Shown here: piece by piece, positions 37,069-46,315 of the stretch
Numbering within the stretch: the first letter of the stretch is position 1
Layout of the letters: the number at the start of each line of letters is the position of its first letter
From: Pseudarthrobacter sp. PS3-L1
Lineage (GTDB): Bacteria > Actinomycetota > Actinomycetes > Actinomycetales > Micrococcaceae
Direction of reading: 5' to 3'
DNA: 64,000 nt
NCBI RefSeq assembly: GCF_030063285.1
Contig: NZ_JASISU010000003.1
Span: forward strand, 558,001 to 622,000
The notes under the pieces: model-generated
Seen by the model: the letters and a program-made list of their open reading frames with translations, nothing else
The model's database searches: none
Told to the model about the DNA's origin: nothing
Position numbers and translations under genes: made by a program

Positions 37069-38049
37069 ATGATTGAAGCAAATGGGCTGACCAAGGTTTA
37101 CGGCAGCAAGACAGCCGTCCATGGTGTCAGCTTTGCTGTCCAGCCAGGCCAGGTCACAGGCTTCCTGGGGCCAAACGGTGCCGGCAAGTCCACCACAATG
37201 CGCATGATTGTTGGGCTGGACCGCCCCACGGCGGGCACCGTCACTGTTAATGGCGTCCCCTATGCCAAACATCAGGATCCCCTCCATCAGGTTGGCGCCC
37301 TTCTTGACGCCAAGGCAGTCCACACAAGCCGTAGTGCCTACAACCATTTGATGGCCATGGCCGCCACCCACCGGATCCCCAAGTCCAGGGTTCAGGAAGT
37401 CATTGAGATGACAGGCCTGACCGATGTAGCCAAAAAGAAGGCCGGCGGGTTCTCCCTCGGTATGGGCCAGCGTCTCGGTATTGCGGCAGCGCTGCTGGGC
37501 GATCCCCAGACCCTGATCCTTGACGAACCGGTCAATGGCCTCGACCCTGAGGGCGTCCTCTGGGTGCGCAACCTTGTCCGCTACCAGGCCAGCTTGGGGA
37601 AGACGGTATTCCTCTCCTCCCACCTGATGAGCGAGATGGCCCAAACGGCCGATCACCTGATTGTGATTGGCCGCGGCCGGATCATTGCCGACGCCCCCAT
37701 GCAGGAGATCCTTTCTGGCGCCAGGCAGAGCAAGGTCCTGGTTCGCACACAGCATGCCTCTGTCCTGGCGACCCTCCTGGGGGACTCGGGTGTGAAGGTG
37801 GACCAGAGCGAGACGGAGACCCTGCAGGTCACCGGGGTTGATCCGCGCCAGATTGCCCAGGTGGCCCTGGAAAATGGACTCCTGGTCTACGAACTGACCC
37901 CGCAGACCACCTCCCTGGAAGAGGCATATTTCGATCTCACCAAGGACGAGGTGGAGTACCACTCCCACGTCTCAGGCCAACCGGCAGGCCCGTCCTCCGG
38001 GCAGCAACCCGGAACAGATCAGTCCATCCCCGCAGCGGCAGGAAAGTAA
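37069..38049 (+). CDS. ABC transporter ATP-binding protein
   Basis: 326 aa from ATG at 37069 (AAAGGA 9 nt upstream; an earlier frame start is unlikely). Walker A GPNGAGKSTTMRMIVG, Q-loop, signature SLGMGQRLGIAAALLG, Walker B LILDEPVNGLDPEG, H-loop SSHLMSEM. BcrA/DrrA-like export subfamily, with a C-terminal domain after the core and a basic/Pro tail. It is followed 4 bp later by its permease, then a two-component system, the layout of a drug- or envelope-stress-responsive exporter. Confidence 0.93.
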   Translation: MIEANGLTKVYGSKTAVHGVSFAVQPGQVTGFLGPNGAGKSTTMRMIVGLDRPTAGTVTVNGVPYAKHQDPLHQVGALLDAKAVHTSRSAYNHLMAMAATHRIPKSRVQEVIEMTGLTDVAKKKAGGFSLGMGQRLGIAAALLGDPQTLILDEPVNGLDPEGVLWVRNLVRYQASLGKTVFLSSHLMSEMAQTADHLIVIGRGRIIADAPMQEILSGARQSKVLVRTQHASVLATLLGDSGVKVDQSETETLQVTGVDPRQIAQVALENGLLVYELTPQTTSLEEAYFDLTKDEVEYHSHVSGQPAGPSSGQQPGTDQSIPAAAGK

Positions 38050-38053
38050 GGCC

Positions 38054-38950
38054 ATGAGTACATCTACTGCATCACGCGCAACAAACCGCGCTTCTTCTGC
38101 CGGTTCGGGCGGGGTCAGCTTTGGCGGCGTCCTGAGGTCCGAATGGATCAAATTCCGTTCCTTGACCTCCACCCGAATCCTGTTGATTGTGACCTTTGTG
38201 GCCACCATTGGCATAGGCGTCCTGACGGCCTGGATCCGCTTCCTGACCATCGATGGGTTGCAAAGCGCAGCAGCGGAGCAGAACAGGACGCTGACGCCGG
38301 AGATGCTGGAACAGTCGTTCCCACCAGGGGCTGGTTTTGACCTCTACAACCTGCCCAATGCTGGACTGCAGATCACCATTCTGGTCCTTGGGGCGCTGGC
38401 CGTCCTCTTTATTTCATCCGAGTATTCGACGGGAATGATCCGCTCCACGATGGCGGCTGTACCCAAACGGCTGCCGGCGTTCTTCGCAAAGGCAATCATC
38501 CTCGTTGTCGCCTCGTACCTTGTGACGCTAGTGGCCGGCGTCATCATTTTCGCCATGTCCATTCCGATCCTCCAGGGAACGGGACTCGAGCTGGACTGGT
38601 CCACGGACGGCGTGATCTATAGCGTCTTCACCGGTGGGCTGTACGTAGCTGGTGTAGCGCTGATCGGCCTTTCATTGGGAACCCTGCTGCGGAATTCCGC
38701 GGGCGGGATCACTGTCCTCGTGGGTATTTTCTTTGTCCTGCCAATCGCTGCATCCTTCCTGGGCCTGGTACCCGGTGACTTCTGGAAAGACCTGCCCAAA
38801 TTCATTCCCAGCGAGGCCGGTGGTCGGTTCCTCTCCATTGGCCAGGTCGACGGAATGCTAGATCCCTGGCAGGCCGGGCTGCTTTTCCTGGGCTATGTGG
38901 TGGTCTTTATGGTGCCCGCTGTCCTGGTCCTCAAGCGACGCGACGTCTGA
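38054..38950 (+). CDS. ABC-2 type permease
   Basis: 298 aa, about six hydrophobic helices, with a cytosolic N-terminus (FGGVLRSEWIKFRSLTSTRILLIVTF) that is a standard ABC-2 start. The first extracytoplasmic loop is at about 75-105. The sequence MIRSTMAAVPKRLPAFFAKAI links helices 2 and 3, and helices continue to the C-terminal RRDV. It pairs with the ATPase just upstream (4-bp gap). The exported substrate is unknown. Confidence 0.9.
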   Translation: MSTSTASRATNRASSAGSGGVSFGGVLRSEWIKFRSLTSTRILLIVTFVATIGIGVLTAWIRFLTIDGLQSAAAEQNRTLTPEMLEQSFPPGAGFDLYNLPNAGLQITILVLGALAVLFISSEYSTGMIRSTMAAVPKRLPAFFAKAIILVVASYLVTLVAGVIIFAMSIPILQGTGLELDWSTDGVIYSVFTGGLYVAGVALIGLSLGTLLRNSAGGITVLVGIFFVLPIAASFLGLVPGDFWKDLPKFIPSEAGGRFLSIGQVDGMLDPWQAGLLFLGYVVVFMVPAVLVLKRRDV

Positions 38951-38970
38951 GTCATCACGAATCCGCCACT

Positions 38971-40284
38971 ATGACTGGATATGAACCTGCAAAGGACGCG
39001 TTGGCCCCCGTGGCGGACGCGTCCTTTGCAGAAATTACGGCGAAGCGTCGTGGCCGTATCCGGCGTTTCTTCTATGCCCGGCCCCGGACTACTGACGCTC
39101 TGGTGGCTTTGTCCTATCTCCTTCTGGCCGCTACAACCATTGTGGACAGCTTGCTCTCTGGTGGCTGGCTTGCCGCTCTGCTGATGTTCGCCGTTGCTGG
39201 CTCACTGTTCTTCCGGCGTACCCACCCCATCCCCGTCGTCGCATTCGTGGCAGTGGCAGAGGTGGCCGTGACGTTGCTCCACCCATGGGGATCGAATGTT
39301 TCAGCGGGTCTCTGGTTCAGTCTGTATTCGGTGGCAGTCAGCCATACCCGGAGGTTCTCTTTTGTGGTGCTGGGCGCCGTTACGGCGCCATTGGCACTCC
39401 TTTACCTTCTGGCGGCGGTAGGCCCACCCGACGCATCGATGTTGCCCGCGGCGGCGGCCCAGGCAGAGACCGAGAGCTACCTGCTTGTCACCAGCATTGC
39501 CACGGGGGCTGCGATTGCGCTTTCCAACGTGGTTGCCACGGGCATCGGCATTTCGGTGCGCCAGCGACGCGACCATGAGGCGGAGATTGCCGCATGGGCA
39601 TCCCGGACTGCGCGCCTTGGCTCGGTTAATGAACGGAACCGGATTGCACGCGAGATGCACGACGTCGTGGCCCACTCACTGACGGTGATGATCAGTCTGT
39701 CCGATGGGGCCTCAGTTGTGGTCCGGAAGAGTCCCGAACGCGCCGGGGAGGTATTGGGGGAACTGTCGAGGACCGGCCGGACAGCGCTGGCCGACATGCG
39801 CAGGGTCCTGGGAGTGCTGCGCGATGACCGCGGCGAAGACGCCGCGACGCGGGTTCCGCTGGCACCGCATGAGAGTCTTCAGACGCTGTTGGATGGGTTC
39901 CGTGCTACGGGAATGACGCTGCACTACTCCCACACTGGTCCCGCGCTGCCGGAGGACCCAGCGTTTCGACTCACCGTGTACCGGATAGTCCAGGAGTCCC
40001 TCACCAACGCCCTGCGCTATGGGCGGCCCCTGGCCACCGTGACGGTCGGCGTCATAAGGAAGGGATCCTGCGTAAGTATCGACGTGCTCGACGACGGCAG
40101 GGCTGGCCCTGGAACACGGCCCCAACCGCAGGGCACCGGCCAGGGACTGGCAGGTATGAGTGAACGGGCAAGGATCTACTCCGGTACGCTCAACGCAGGC
40201 AGGACAGGTACGGGCGGCTGGCTGGTCCATGCAGAGCTGAACTGGACCGGAGACAAAAACACAACCACCCTGGGGGACACATGA
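38971..40284 (+). CDS. Sensor histidine kinase (HisKA_3/NarL class)
   Basis: 437 aa. About five to six membrane helices at residues 42-190 form a compact sensor without a large outer domain. The dimer-phosphoacceptor helix ERNRIAREMHDVVAHSLTVMISL has the reactive His at 230. The ATPase domain has VYRIVQESLTNALRYG, DVLDDGRAGPG and GTGQGLAGMSERARIYSGTL. It phosphorylates the adjacent response regulator, overlapping it by 4 bp. Likely ligand is a compound handled by the upstream ABC exporter, by position only. Confidence 0.93.
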   Translation: MTGYEPAKDALAPVADASFAEITAKRRGRIRRFFYARPRTTDALVALSYLLLAATTIVDSLLSGGWLAALLMFAVAGSLFFRRTHPIPVVAFVAVAEVAVTLLHPWGSNVSAGLWFSLYSVAVSHTRRFSFVVLGAVTAPLALLYLLAAVGPPDASMLPAAAAQAETESYLLVTSIATGAAIALSNVVATGIGISVRQRRDHEAEIAAWASRTARLGSVNERNRIAREMHDVVAHSLTVMISLSDGASVVVRKSPERAGEVLGELSRTGRTALADMRRVLGVLRDDRGEDAATRVPLAPHESLQTLLDGFRATGMTLHYSHTGPALPEDPAFRLTVYRIVQESLTNALRYGRPLATVTVGVIRKGSCVSIDVLDDGRAGPGTRPQPQGTGQGLAGMSERARIYSGTLNAGRTGTGGWLVHAELNWTGDKNTTTLGDT

Positions 40285-40970
40285 GCGAGACCACCATCAG
40301 CATTCTCCTGGTAGATGATCAGCCACTGCTGCGGGTCGGTTTCCGGCTGATCCTTGAAGGCGAGGAGGACTTCCGCATCATAGGTGAGGCATCACATGGC
40401 GCCGAGGCTGTTCGGCTTGTCGGGGAACTCACCCCGGACGTTGTCCTGATGGACGTGAGGATGCCTGTCCTGGACGGGATTGAAGCAACTCGGGCAATTA
40501 CCAAATCCTCCTCCGAGAGCCGGATCATCATCCTAACGACTTTTGACCTGGACGAATATGCGTTCTCCGGCCTGCAGGCCGGGGCTTCCGCGTTCCTCCT
40601 CAAGGACGTTGCACCGGAGGAACTGATCAGTGCCGTGCGCGTGGTGGCCAGTGGTGATGCAGTTGTTGCTCCCCGTGTGACGCAGCGGTTACTGGAGACC
40701 TATGTCCGCGGTAGCCACGGCGCTCCGGTGCCGCACAGTCCGCGCGACCCGCTGTTGGATGACCTGACGCCCCGGGAAACAGAGATGCTCGAGGCAATGG
40801 CGGAGGGCCTGTCCAATGCCGAGATTGCACACAGGTATTTCCTGTCAGAAGCTACAGTCAAAACCCATGTGCGGCGGATCCTGACCAAACTGCACCTGCG
40901 CGATCGGGTCCAGGCTGTGGTGTACGCCTACGAGACGGGATTGGTAGTTCCCAGCAACCCCGACTACTGA
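40281..40970 (+). CDS. Response regulator, NarL/LuxR family
   Basis: 229 aa. Receiver domain with acidic VDDQP at 11-15, phospho-acceptor Asp58 in VVLMDVRMP, switch Thr in IIILTTFDLDEYAF and Lys in AFLLKDVAPEEL. The C-terminal LuxR helix-turn-helix is LTPRETEMLEAMAEGLSNAEIAHRYFLSEATVKTHVRRIL. The ATG overlaps the kinase stop by 4 bp. It probably controls the upstream ABC operon; no binding site could be identified. Confidence 0.95.
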   Translation: MSETTISILLVDDQPLLRVGFRLILEGEEDFRIIGEASHGAEAVRLVGELTPDVVLMDVRMPVLDGIEATRAITKSSSESRIIILTTFDLDEYAFSGLQAGASAFLLKDVAPEELISAVRVVASGDAVVAPRVTQRLLETYVRGSHGAPVPHSPRDPLLDDLTPRETEMLEAMAEGLSNAEIAHRYFLSEATVKTHVRRILTKLHLRDRVQAVVYAYETGLVVPSNPDY

Positions 40971-41007
40971 CCCAAAGGACGCCCAATGGCCCGGATAGAC
41001 TCGGTCC

Positions 41008-42315
41008 ATGCCTTTGAACAGCACAGCAATTGAGCACATCCATGACCTTGGCGCCTACGTCAGTGCGTCGCCGTCGAGCTTTCACGCCGTCCATGAAGCA
41101 GCGCGGAGGCTCGATGGAGCAGGCTTTACCGCGCTGGTGGAAACGGCCGAATGGCCTAGTGGGGCCGGCAGTTTCTACATGATCCGCGACGGCGCCCTTG
41201 TTGCCTGGGTGACGCCGGAAACCGCTGGCCCCACCACTGGGTTCAACATCCTCGGTGCCCACACTGATTCCCCGTCATTCAAACTCAAGCCCAAGCCCAC
41301 CACGGGAAGCCATGGCTGGTTGCAGGCTGGCGTTGAGGTCTACGGTGGACCCCTCCTGAACTCGTGGCTGGACCGCGAACTCCGCCTTGCCGGACGGCTT
41401 GTCATGATGGACGGCACCGAGCACCTGACCGCTACCGCGGCGATGCTCAGGTTCCCCCAGCTGGCCATTCATCTTGACCGTGGTGTCAACGATGGCCTGA
41501 CACTGGACAAGCAGCGACACATGAACCCGGTGTGGGGTCTTGGGGCGCCAGTGGACAATGACCTCCTGTCCGTCCTGGCGGCGAATGTGGCCGGTACCGT
41601 TGTGGATCCTGCCGCCATTGGGGGGTACGACGTCGTTATCGCAGACACGCAGGCACCAGCAGTTTTCGGCGGCAACAGTGAATTCTTCGCTTCCGGGCGC
41701 CTGGATAACCTGTCCGCAACCCACGCGGGCCTTGTGGCACTGATTGCGCATTCCGCCAATGACACTGCCCACTCCGGGGCGCCAATTTCTGTCCTTGCCG
41801 CGTTTGACCACGAGGAAATCGGCTCCAACTCCCGGTCCGGTGCCTGTGGACCGATCCTTGAGGACGTCCTGGCCCGGATTTCCGATGGATTGGGCGCAAC
41901 CGGCAGCCAGCGGCGGCAGGCTGTGGCGGCGTCGTTCTGTGTTTCTGCCGACGCTGGGCATGCTGTCCACCCGAACTACTCCGAGCGGCATGATCCGGTG
42001 AATCACCCCATACTCAATGGCGGGCCGCTGCTCAAGATCAACGCCAACCAGCGCTATGCCACGGATGGTGCAGGGGCAGCTTTCTGGGCGCGGCTGTGCG
42101 GCGCGGCGGAGGTTCCCTACCAGGAATTTGTTTCCAACAATGTGATGCCCTGTGGGTCGACCATTGGTCCACTGACTGCCACCAGGCTGGGAATCCGGAC
42201 CGTGGACGTTGGCGTGCCGCTGCTCTCCATGCACTCTGCGCGTGAGCTCTGCGGCGTGGAGGATCCACGCCGGTTGGCCGCTGTAACGGAGCTATTCTTC
42301 GGCACCATGGCCTGA
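41008..42315 (+). CDS. M18 family aminopeptidase
   Basis: 435 aa, dinuclear zinc aminopeptidase (apeB/DAP type), cutting N-terminal acidic or neutral residues from peptides. Zinc and catalytic motifs are visible: GAHTDSPSFKLKP near residue 90, SGRLDNLSATHAG, FDHEEIGSNSRSGA, DAGHAVHPNYSERHDP and the C-terminal VGVPLLSMHSARELCGVEDPRRLA. Normal length; forms large tetrahedral homo-oligomers in the family. Cytosolic. Stands alone, 37 bp after the response regulator. Confidence 0.95.
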   Translation: MPLNSTAIEHIHDLGAYVSASPSSFHAVHEAARRLDGAGFTALVETAEWPSGAGSFYMIRDGALVAWVTPETAGPTTGFNILGAHTDSPSFKLKPKPTTGSHGWLQAGVEVYGGPLLNSWLDRELRLAGRLVMMDGTEHLTATAAMLRFPQLAIHLDRGVNDGLTLDKQRHMNPVWGLGAPVDNDLLSVLAANVAGTVVDPAAIGGYDVVIADTQAPAVFGGNSEFFASGRLDNLSATHAGLVALIAHSANDTAHSGAPISVLAAFDHEEIGSNSRSGACGPILEDVLARISDGLGATGSQRRQAVAASFCVSADAGHAVHPNYSERHDPVNHPILNGGPLLKINANQRYATDGAGAAFWARLCGAAEVPYQEFVSNNVMPCGSTIGPLTATRLGIRTVDVGVPLLSMHSARELCGVEDPRRLAAVTELFFGTMA

Positions 42316-42671
42316 CATTGCGGGCACGCCGCAAGGCGTTTCAGGACTCTGGTGGGCCCCCTGGGGTCCTCGTGGGTTGGCACACACTTGATGCGGGTTC
42401 CCACAGGATTGCCTGAATCCAGGGAGGGGGGACAGGTGACACGCCTACGGTGGAGTCATGGTGATGCTGCGCAGGCACCCGGACCACGGTTCCGGACCTG
42501 GTGTGACCACAGGTTTTTCCTGTGGACTGCGGGACGTCACCAGTCCATCTAACGCAGTAGGCGCTGACAGGGACGCACTGCCGGTCTGACCGGGAGTGCA
42601 GGCAGGCAGGGGTAGTGCAGACGCCCCGGCCGGCCGGCGGTTCCTTGCCGTGCTTCCATCCTGGAGCCCCC
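42316..42671. promoter_or_regulatory. Gene-free gap upstream of tri-domain glycosyltransferase
   Basis: 356 bp, no credible gene. A 7-bp-stem hairpin (CCACAGG, TTTTT, CCTGTGG) lies at 42507-42525, and a short ACGCC/GGCGT stem lies just after the aminopeptidase stop, near 42328. The promoter of the glycosyltransferase gene must be here, but no clear -35/-10 pair was found. Confidence 0.35.
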
Positions 42672-45413
42672 ATGACGTCTGTAAGCCTCAAGCCAGTCCG
42701 GTCCGCACCAGCCATGGCCGCTGCCGCCTCGCCCGCCCCGCCCGCCGCACTCAGCCAGTCGCAACGAACCGTCAGGTTGGGCGGGACAGCAGTTGACCTG
42801 CTCACATTCGATGAAGCCCGAGACGTGATTGTGGGCCGATCGCTTTCCGGCGGCGCCAGGCCCCTTGCCGTGGCGTCTGCGAACCTTGACCACATCAAGC
42901 ATTTCGGGCACGGTAGCCGCTGGGCAGGCACGGCAGCCACGACAGCGGATCTGGAGTGGCTTACGCTCCTCGATGGGGCGCCACTGGTGGCGAAGGCCCG
43001 GCAGGTGACAGGCGAGGATTGGCAGCGGCTGGCTGGCAGCGACCTTTCCCCCGTGCTGCTGGAGGAAGCGCAGCGCCACGGCCTGAGCGTTGGATTCCTC
43101 GGCGGCCGTCCCGAGACGCAGGAGATTGCCCGCACCAGGCTCTCCCAGGAGTATCCAGGCCTGGAGGTCGCGGGATTCTGGGCGCCGGAGCGTTCGGAAC
43201 TCACAGACCACGCTGCGGCCACCGCGCTGGCAGCAGAGATCGCCACCACCGGGGTGGACATGCTCTTCGTCTGCCTCGGTAAACCGCGCCAGGAACTCTG
43301 GATTGCCGAATATGGGGCGCTGAGCGGGGCAAAGGTCCTGCTGGCCTTTGGTGCTGTCGTCGACTTTGTTGCAGGCACAGTCCGGCGCGCACCCGAGCAG
43401 GTTCGCGATGCCGGCTTCGAATGGGCGTGGCGGCTGGCACTTGAGCCGAGGCGGCTCGCGTCGCGGTACCTGGTGGACGGGCCACCGGCCTACCTGCAGT
43501 TGGGCCGCCAAAGCGGAAGCCCCGTAGGTAACCGCCAATGGTGGGACGGAGCTGCAGAGTCGCACCAAGGCCGCCGGGTGGCTGGGACCGCTGAATCCAC
43601 CGTCAACCGTCCGCCCATGGTCCGGCAGGCAGGCTTCCGACCGGTGACTGAAGACACGGATGTCGCTGTCCTGGTTGTTACCTACAACAGCGAGGAGACG
43701 CTTCCGCTACTGCTGGATGACCTCAGGAGGGAGGCTGGCGAGCAGTCCATCAAGGTTGTTGTCGCGGATAACTCCCCCACGCCCCATACCTTGGCTGCTG
43801 CAGCTCGTGAACCTCTTGTCCACGCCTTCCGGACCGGAGGAAACCTGGGCTATGCTGCGGCCATCAATCGTGCGATGGAACGCGTTGGATCGGCTGGCGC
43901 CTATCTGGTCCTCAACCCCGATCTACGGGTGGACCCGGGTGCCATCAACGCCCTGCTGGTGCGGATGCGGGCAGTCAACGCGGGGGTGGTAGTGCCTGTC
44001 CTCCTCGACGACGATGGCTCCGTATATCCATCGCTGCGGCGCGAACCATCGCTGACCAGCGCCCTCGGAGATGCTCTGCTCGGCAGCAGGCTGCCCAACC
44101 GCCCCGAATGGCTCTCCGAAATGGACCGGGACAACGAAAGCTACCGCCACGCACATAGCGTTGAGTGGGCCACGGGCGCTGCGCTCCTGATCCGGGCGGA
44201 CACTGCTGCGGCAGTAGGTGCGTGGGATGAACAGTTTTTCCTGTACTCGGAGGAGACAGATTTCTTCCGGCGGGTCCGCGAGACGGGGTCCAGTATCTGG
44301 TTTGAACCCCACTCGATCATGCGGCATAGCCGGGGAGGCTCAGGCAGTTCGCCGGAACTGGACGCCCTCATGGCAGCCAACCGGGTGCGCTACGTCCGCA
44401 AACACAGGACGCGTACCTACGCCGGTGTGTTCCACGCGACAGTGAACCTGGGCTTGCTGCTCCGGGCAGGAATCCCTGGACAGCAGGGCATTTTGGCCCG
44501 CGTAGCGCTCCCGGGTCGGTGGGACGGCTTGCCGAGCGCCACAGTGGACCAGGACGTGCCGGCGGCGGACATGCCCATCGGTTCCGTGATCATTCCAGCG
44601 TGCAATGAGGCGGCCGTCCTTGGCCGCACACTGGCGCCCCTGGCACCGTATGCTGCCGCAGGCCGGATTGAAGTGATTGTCGCGTGCAATGGCTGCACTG
44701 ATGGCACGGAACAGGTGGCAGCGTCCTTTCTTGGCGTAAAGGTGCTGCAGGTGGATGCGGCGTCGAAAGTTGCCGCCATGAATGCCGCGAATCGAACGGC
44801 AACTCTCTGGCCAAGGGTCTACCTCGACGCCGATATTTCCATGGGGCCCAGCACTCTGAGGGAGCTGCTGCTCCGTCTCCACAAAGACGACACGCTCGCG
44901 GCCCGTCCCGCCTACACAAATGACACGGCCGGTGCCAGCTGGCCAGTCCGTGCCTTTTATCGCGCCCGACGTCGTCTGCCGTCCATGAGTGGAGCTCTTT
45001 GGGGTGCGGGAACGTACGCCGTCACGGAAGCAGGGCACCGAAGGTTGGGTGACTTTCCGTCGGTGACTGCAGATGACCTGTACGTCGACCAGGCCTTTGC
45101 GCCAGAGGAAAAGGAAGTACTTACTGGCATTCCCGTCGTCGTGCGGGTGCCCCGCGACGTCCACGGACTGATGGCTGTCCTGCGACGGAGCAGGCGCGGA
45201 AATGTCGAGCAGGGAGCGGTGGGTGGATCAGGTACTGGCACACAGACGGTCCGCGAACTTGCGGCGTCGGTGCGCGGACCTGTCTCGCTGGCCGACGCCG
45301 TGGTGTACGCCGGGTTTTCTGCCGCGGCCAGAGTCGTGGTAGCTGCTCCCAAGGCGGCTGGCGGCTTGTCCGGTGGTTCTGCATGGGAGCGCGACAACAG
45401 CAGCCGGATTTGA
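42672..45413 (+). CDS. Tri-domain glycosyltransferase: WecG/TagA + GT2 + GT2
   Basis: 913 aa from ATG at 42672 (GGAG 6 nt upstream). Residues about 30-265: WecG/TagA/CpsF domain (SANLDHIKHFG, GFLGGRPETQE, VCLGKPRQELWIAEY, FGAVVDFVAGTVRRAPEQVRDAGFEWAWRLALEPRRL), which moves a sugar onto a polyprenyl-linked acceptor. Residues about 330-600: GT2 domain (VAVLVVTYNSEETLPLLL, NLGYAAAINRAM, LNPDLRV as the metal-binding acid motif, YSEETDFFRRVRETG). Residues about 634-880: second GT2 domain (SVIIPACNEAAVLGRT, VIVACNGCTDGTEQ, VYLDADISMGP). Three sugar transfers may be joined in one chain. It heads plus-strand and converges on the polysaccharide operon. Confidence 0.88.
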   Translation: MTSVSLKPVRSAPAMAAAASPAPPAALSQSQRTVRLGGTAVDLLTFDEARDVIVGRSLSGGARPLAVASANLDHIKHFGHGSRWAGTAATTADLEWLTLLDGAPLVAKARQVTGEDWQRLAGSDLSPVLLEEAQRHGLSVGFLGGRPETQEIARTRLSQEYPGLEVAGFWAPERSELTDHAAATALAAEIATTGVDMLFVCLGKPRQELWIAEYGALSGAKVLLAFGAVVDFVAGTVRRAPEQVRDAGFEWAWRLALEPRRLASRYLVDGPPAYLQLGRQSGSPVGNRQWWDGAAESHQGRRVAGTAESTVNRPPMVRQAGFRPVTEDTDVAVLVVTYNSEETLPLLLDDLRREAGEQSIKVVVADNSPTPHTLAAAAREPLVHAFRTGGNLGYAAAINRAMERVGSAGAYLVLNPDLRVDPGAINALLVRMRAVNAGVVVPVLLDDDGSVYPSLRREPSLTSALGDALLGSRLPNRPEWLSEMDRDNESYRHAHSVEWATGAALLIRADTAAAVGAWDEQFFLYSEETDFFRRVRETGSSIWFEPHSIMRHSRGGSGSSPELDALMAANRVRYVRKHRTRTYAGVFHATVNLGLLLRAGIPGQQGILARVALPGRWDGLPSATVDQDVPAADMPIGSVIIPACNEAAVLGRTLAPLAPYAAAGRIEVIVACNGCTDGTEQVAASFLGVKVLQVDAASKVAAMNAANRTATLWPRVYLDADISMGPSTLRELLLRLHKDDTLAARPAYTNDTAGASWPVRAFYRARRRLPSMSGALWGAGTYAVTEAGHRRLGDFPSVTADDLYVDQAFAPEEKEVLTGIPVVVRVPRDVHGLMAVLRRSRRGNVEQGAVGGSGTGTQTVRELAASVRGPVSLADAVVYAGFSAAARVVVAAPKAAGGLSGGSAWERDNSSRI

Positions 45414-45451
45414 ATGCGTAGGAGATTGATCCGCAGGATTGGGCGGCACGA

Positions 45452-45496
45452 GAAGAGCCTCCGCAGAGGAATCTATTTTCCACGCGGGGGCTCTTC
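45452..45496. terminator. 13-bp stem hairpin between convergent genes
   Basis: GAAGAGCCTCCGC and its near-perfect complement GCGGGGGCTCTTC (one T.G pair) flank a 19-nt loop. No T-run follows, so if it is a terminator it is not the classical type. Lying between convergent genes, it could end transcripts from both sides. Confidence 0.55.
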
Positions 45497-45607
45497 GCGT
45501 TCACTGACCTTTATGCGATTTTGCGCTCTTTCACGCACTTGACTGCTTGAGGGTTGCTGCCCAATTGTTGACTGGCGAGGGGCAGATTTGCCTTGGGAAA
45601 GGCGGAA

Positions 45608-46315
45608 TTACCTGAGGGAGACCCTAGTGTCGATCTGATGAAGCGACTGCATCCGCTCCCTCCGGCGATTCCGAAGCCATTCGGTCAACCGCTCGGCTCC
45701 GCTGGATGCGCCGCCAGCCAATCCCAAGGCCAGCAGAACGAGTGCGCCGACCGCAAACTTCGGCTTGGCGGGGTGGTAGCTGATCGACGGGGCAGTAGGA
45801 GAGAGATCTGTTGTAATCAGGGCCTTCTCAGAAATCCCCATCCTGTCCTGTTGCTCTTGGGATGCATTTTCAATTTTTGTCGCAAGTTCAGCAGTCACTG
45901 TAGCGACCTTCTCAGGGGTTTCTGCTACTACTTCTATGGAAACTACAGCCCGATCGAAGGAAGGCTGCCATTGCCCACCCGAATTTGGGAGATAGACAGA
46001 ATGCCCATCCCGGATGCCGGTGCCGTACAGGGTCGCTCCGTTAGTTTCCTGTACGGGTTGGTTGTCATCTCTTATCGCAAGTCGCTGAATTAGGGCGGCA
46101 TATTGGACGATGTCTTGGGAGTCGAGTCGTAGAGGGTTTCCTGCAGCGGCACCAGGGGGAGGCAGGAATACAACGTCCATTTTAGTCCAATAGACACCTG
46201 TTGCTTCGCTCGCCTGGTAAATGAAAGGGGTCATGATCCCCAGCACGGCAAGGGCCACCGGCCAGCTACGGAGGAAAGCCCATCGGCTAGTTTTTGATCT
46301 TTTCTGGTCACGCAT
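45608..46315 (-). CDS. Wzz-like two-helix membrane protein (downstream copy)
   Basis: 235 aa from ATG at 46315. A membrane helix follows a basic start (SWPVALAVLGIMTPFIYQASEA), an extracytoplasmic region of about 130 residues comes next (WTKMDVVFLPPPGAAAGN, VVSIEVVAETPEKVATVTAELATKI), then a second helix (KFAVGALVLLALGLAGGASSG) and a short basic tail. This layout is that of chain-length-determinant (Wzz/YveK) proteins, but no catalytic kinase domain is present. The start overlaps the wzy-like stop by 8 bp. It is the last gene of the operon. Confidence 0.65.
   Translation of the reverse strand: MRDQKRSKTSRWAFLRSWPVALAVLGIMTPFIYQASEATGVYWTKMDVVFLPPPGAAAGNPLRLDSQDIVQYAALIQRLAIRDDNQPVQETNGATLYGTGIRDGHSVYLPNSGGQWQPSFDRAVVSIEVVAETPEKVATVTAELATKIENASQEQQDRMGISEKALITTDLSPTAPSISYHPAKPKFAVGALVLLALGLAGGASSGAERLTEWLRNRRRERMQSLHQIDTRVSLR

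Noticed and set aside
42316..42671. Possible tRNA or riboswitch in the gap before the tri-domain glycosyltransferase
   Set aside because: Only short hairpins are seen; no cloverleaf or known riboswitch core could be assembled.
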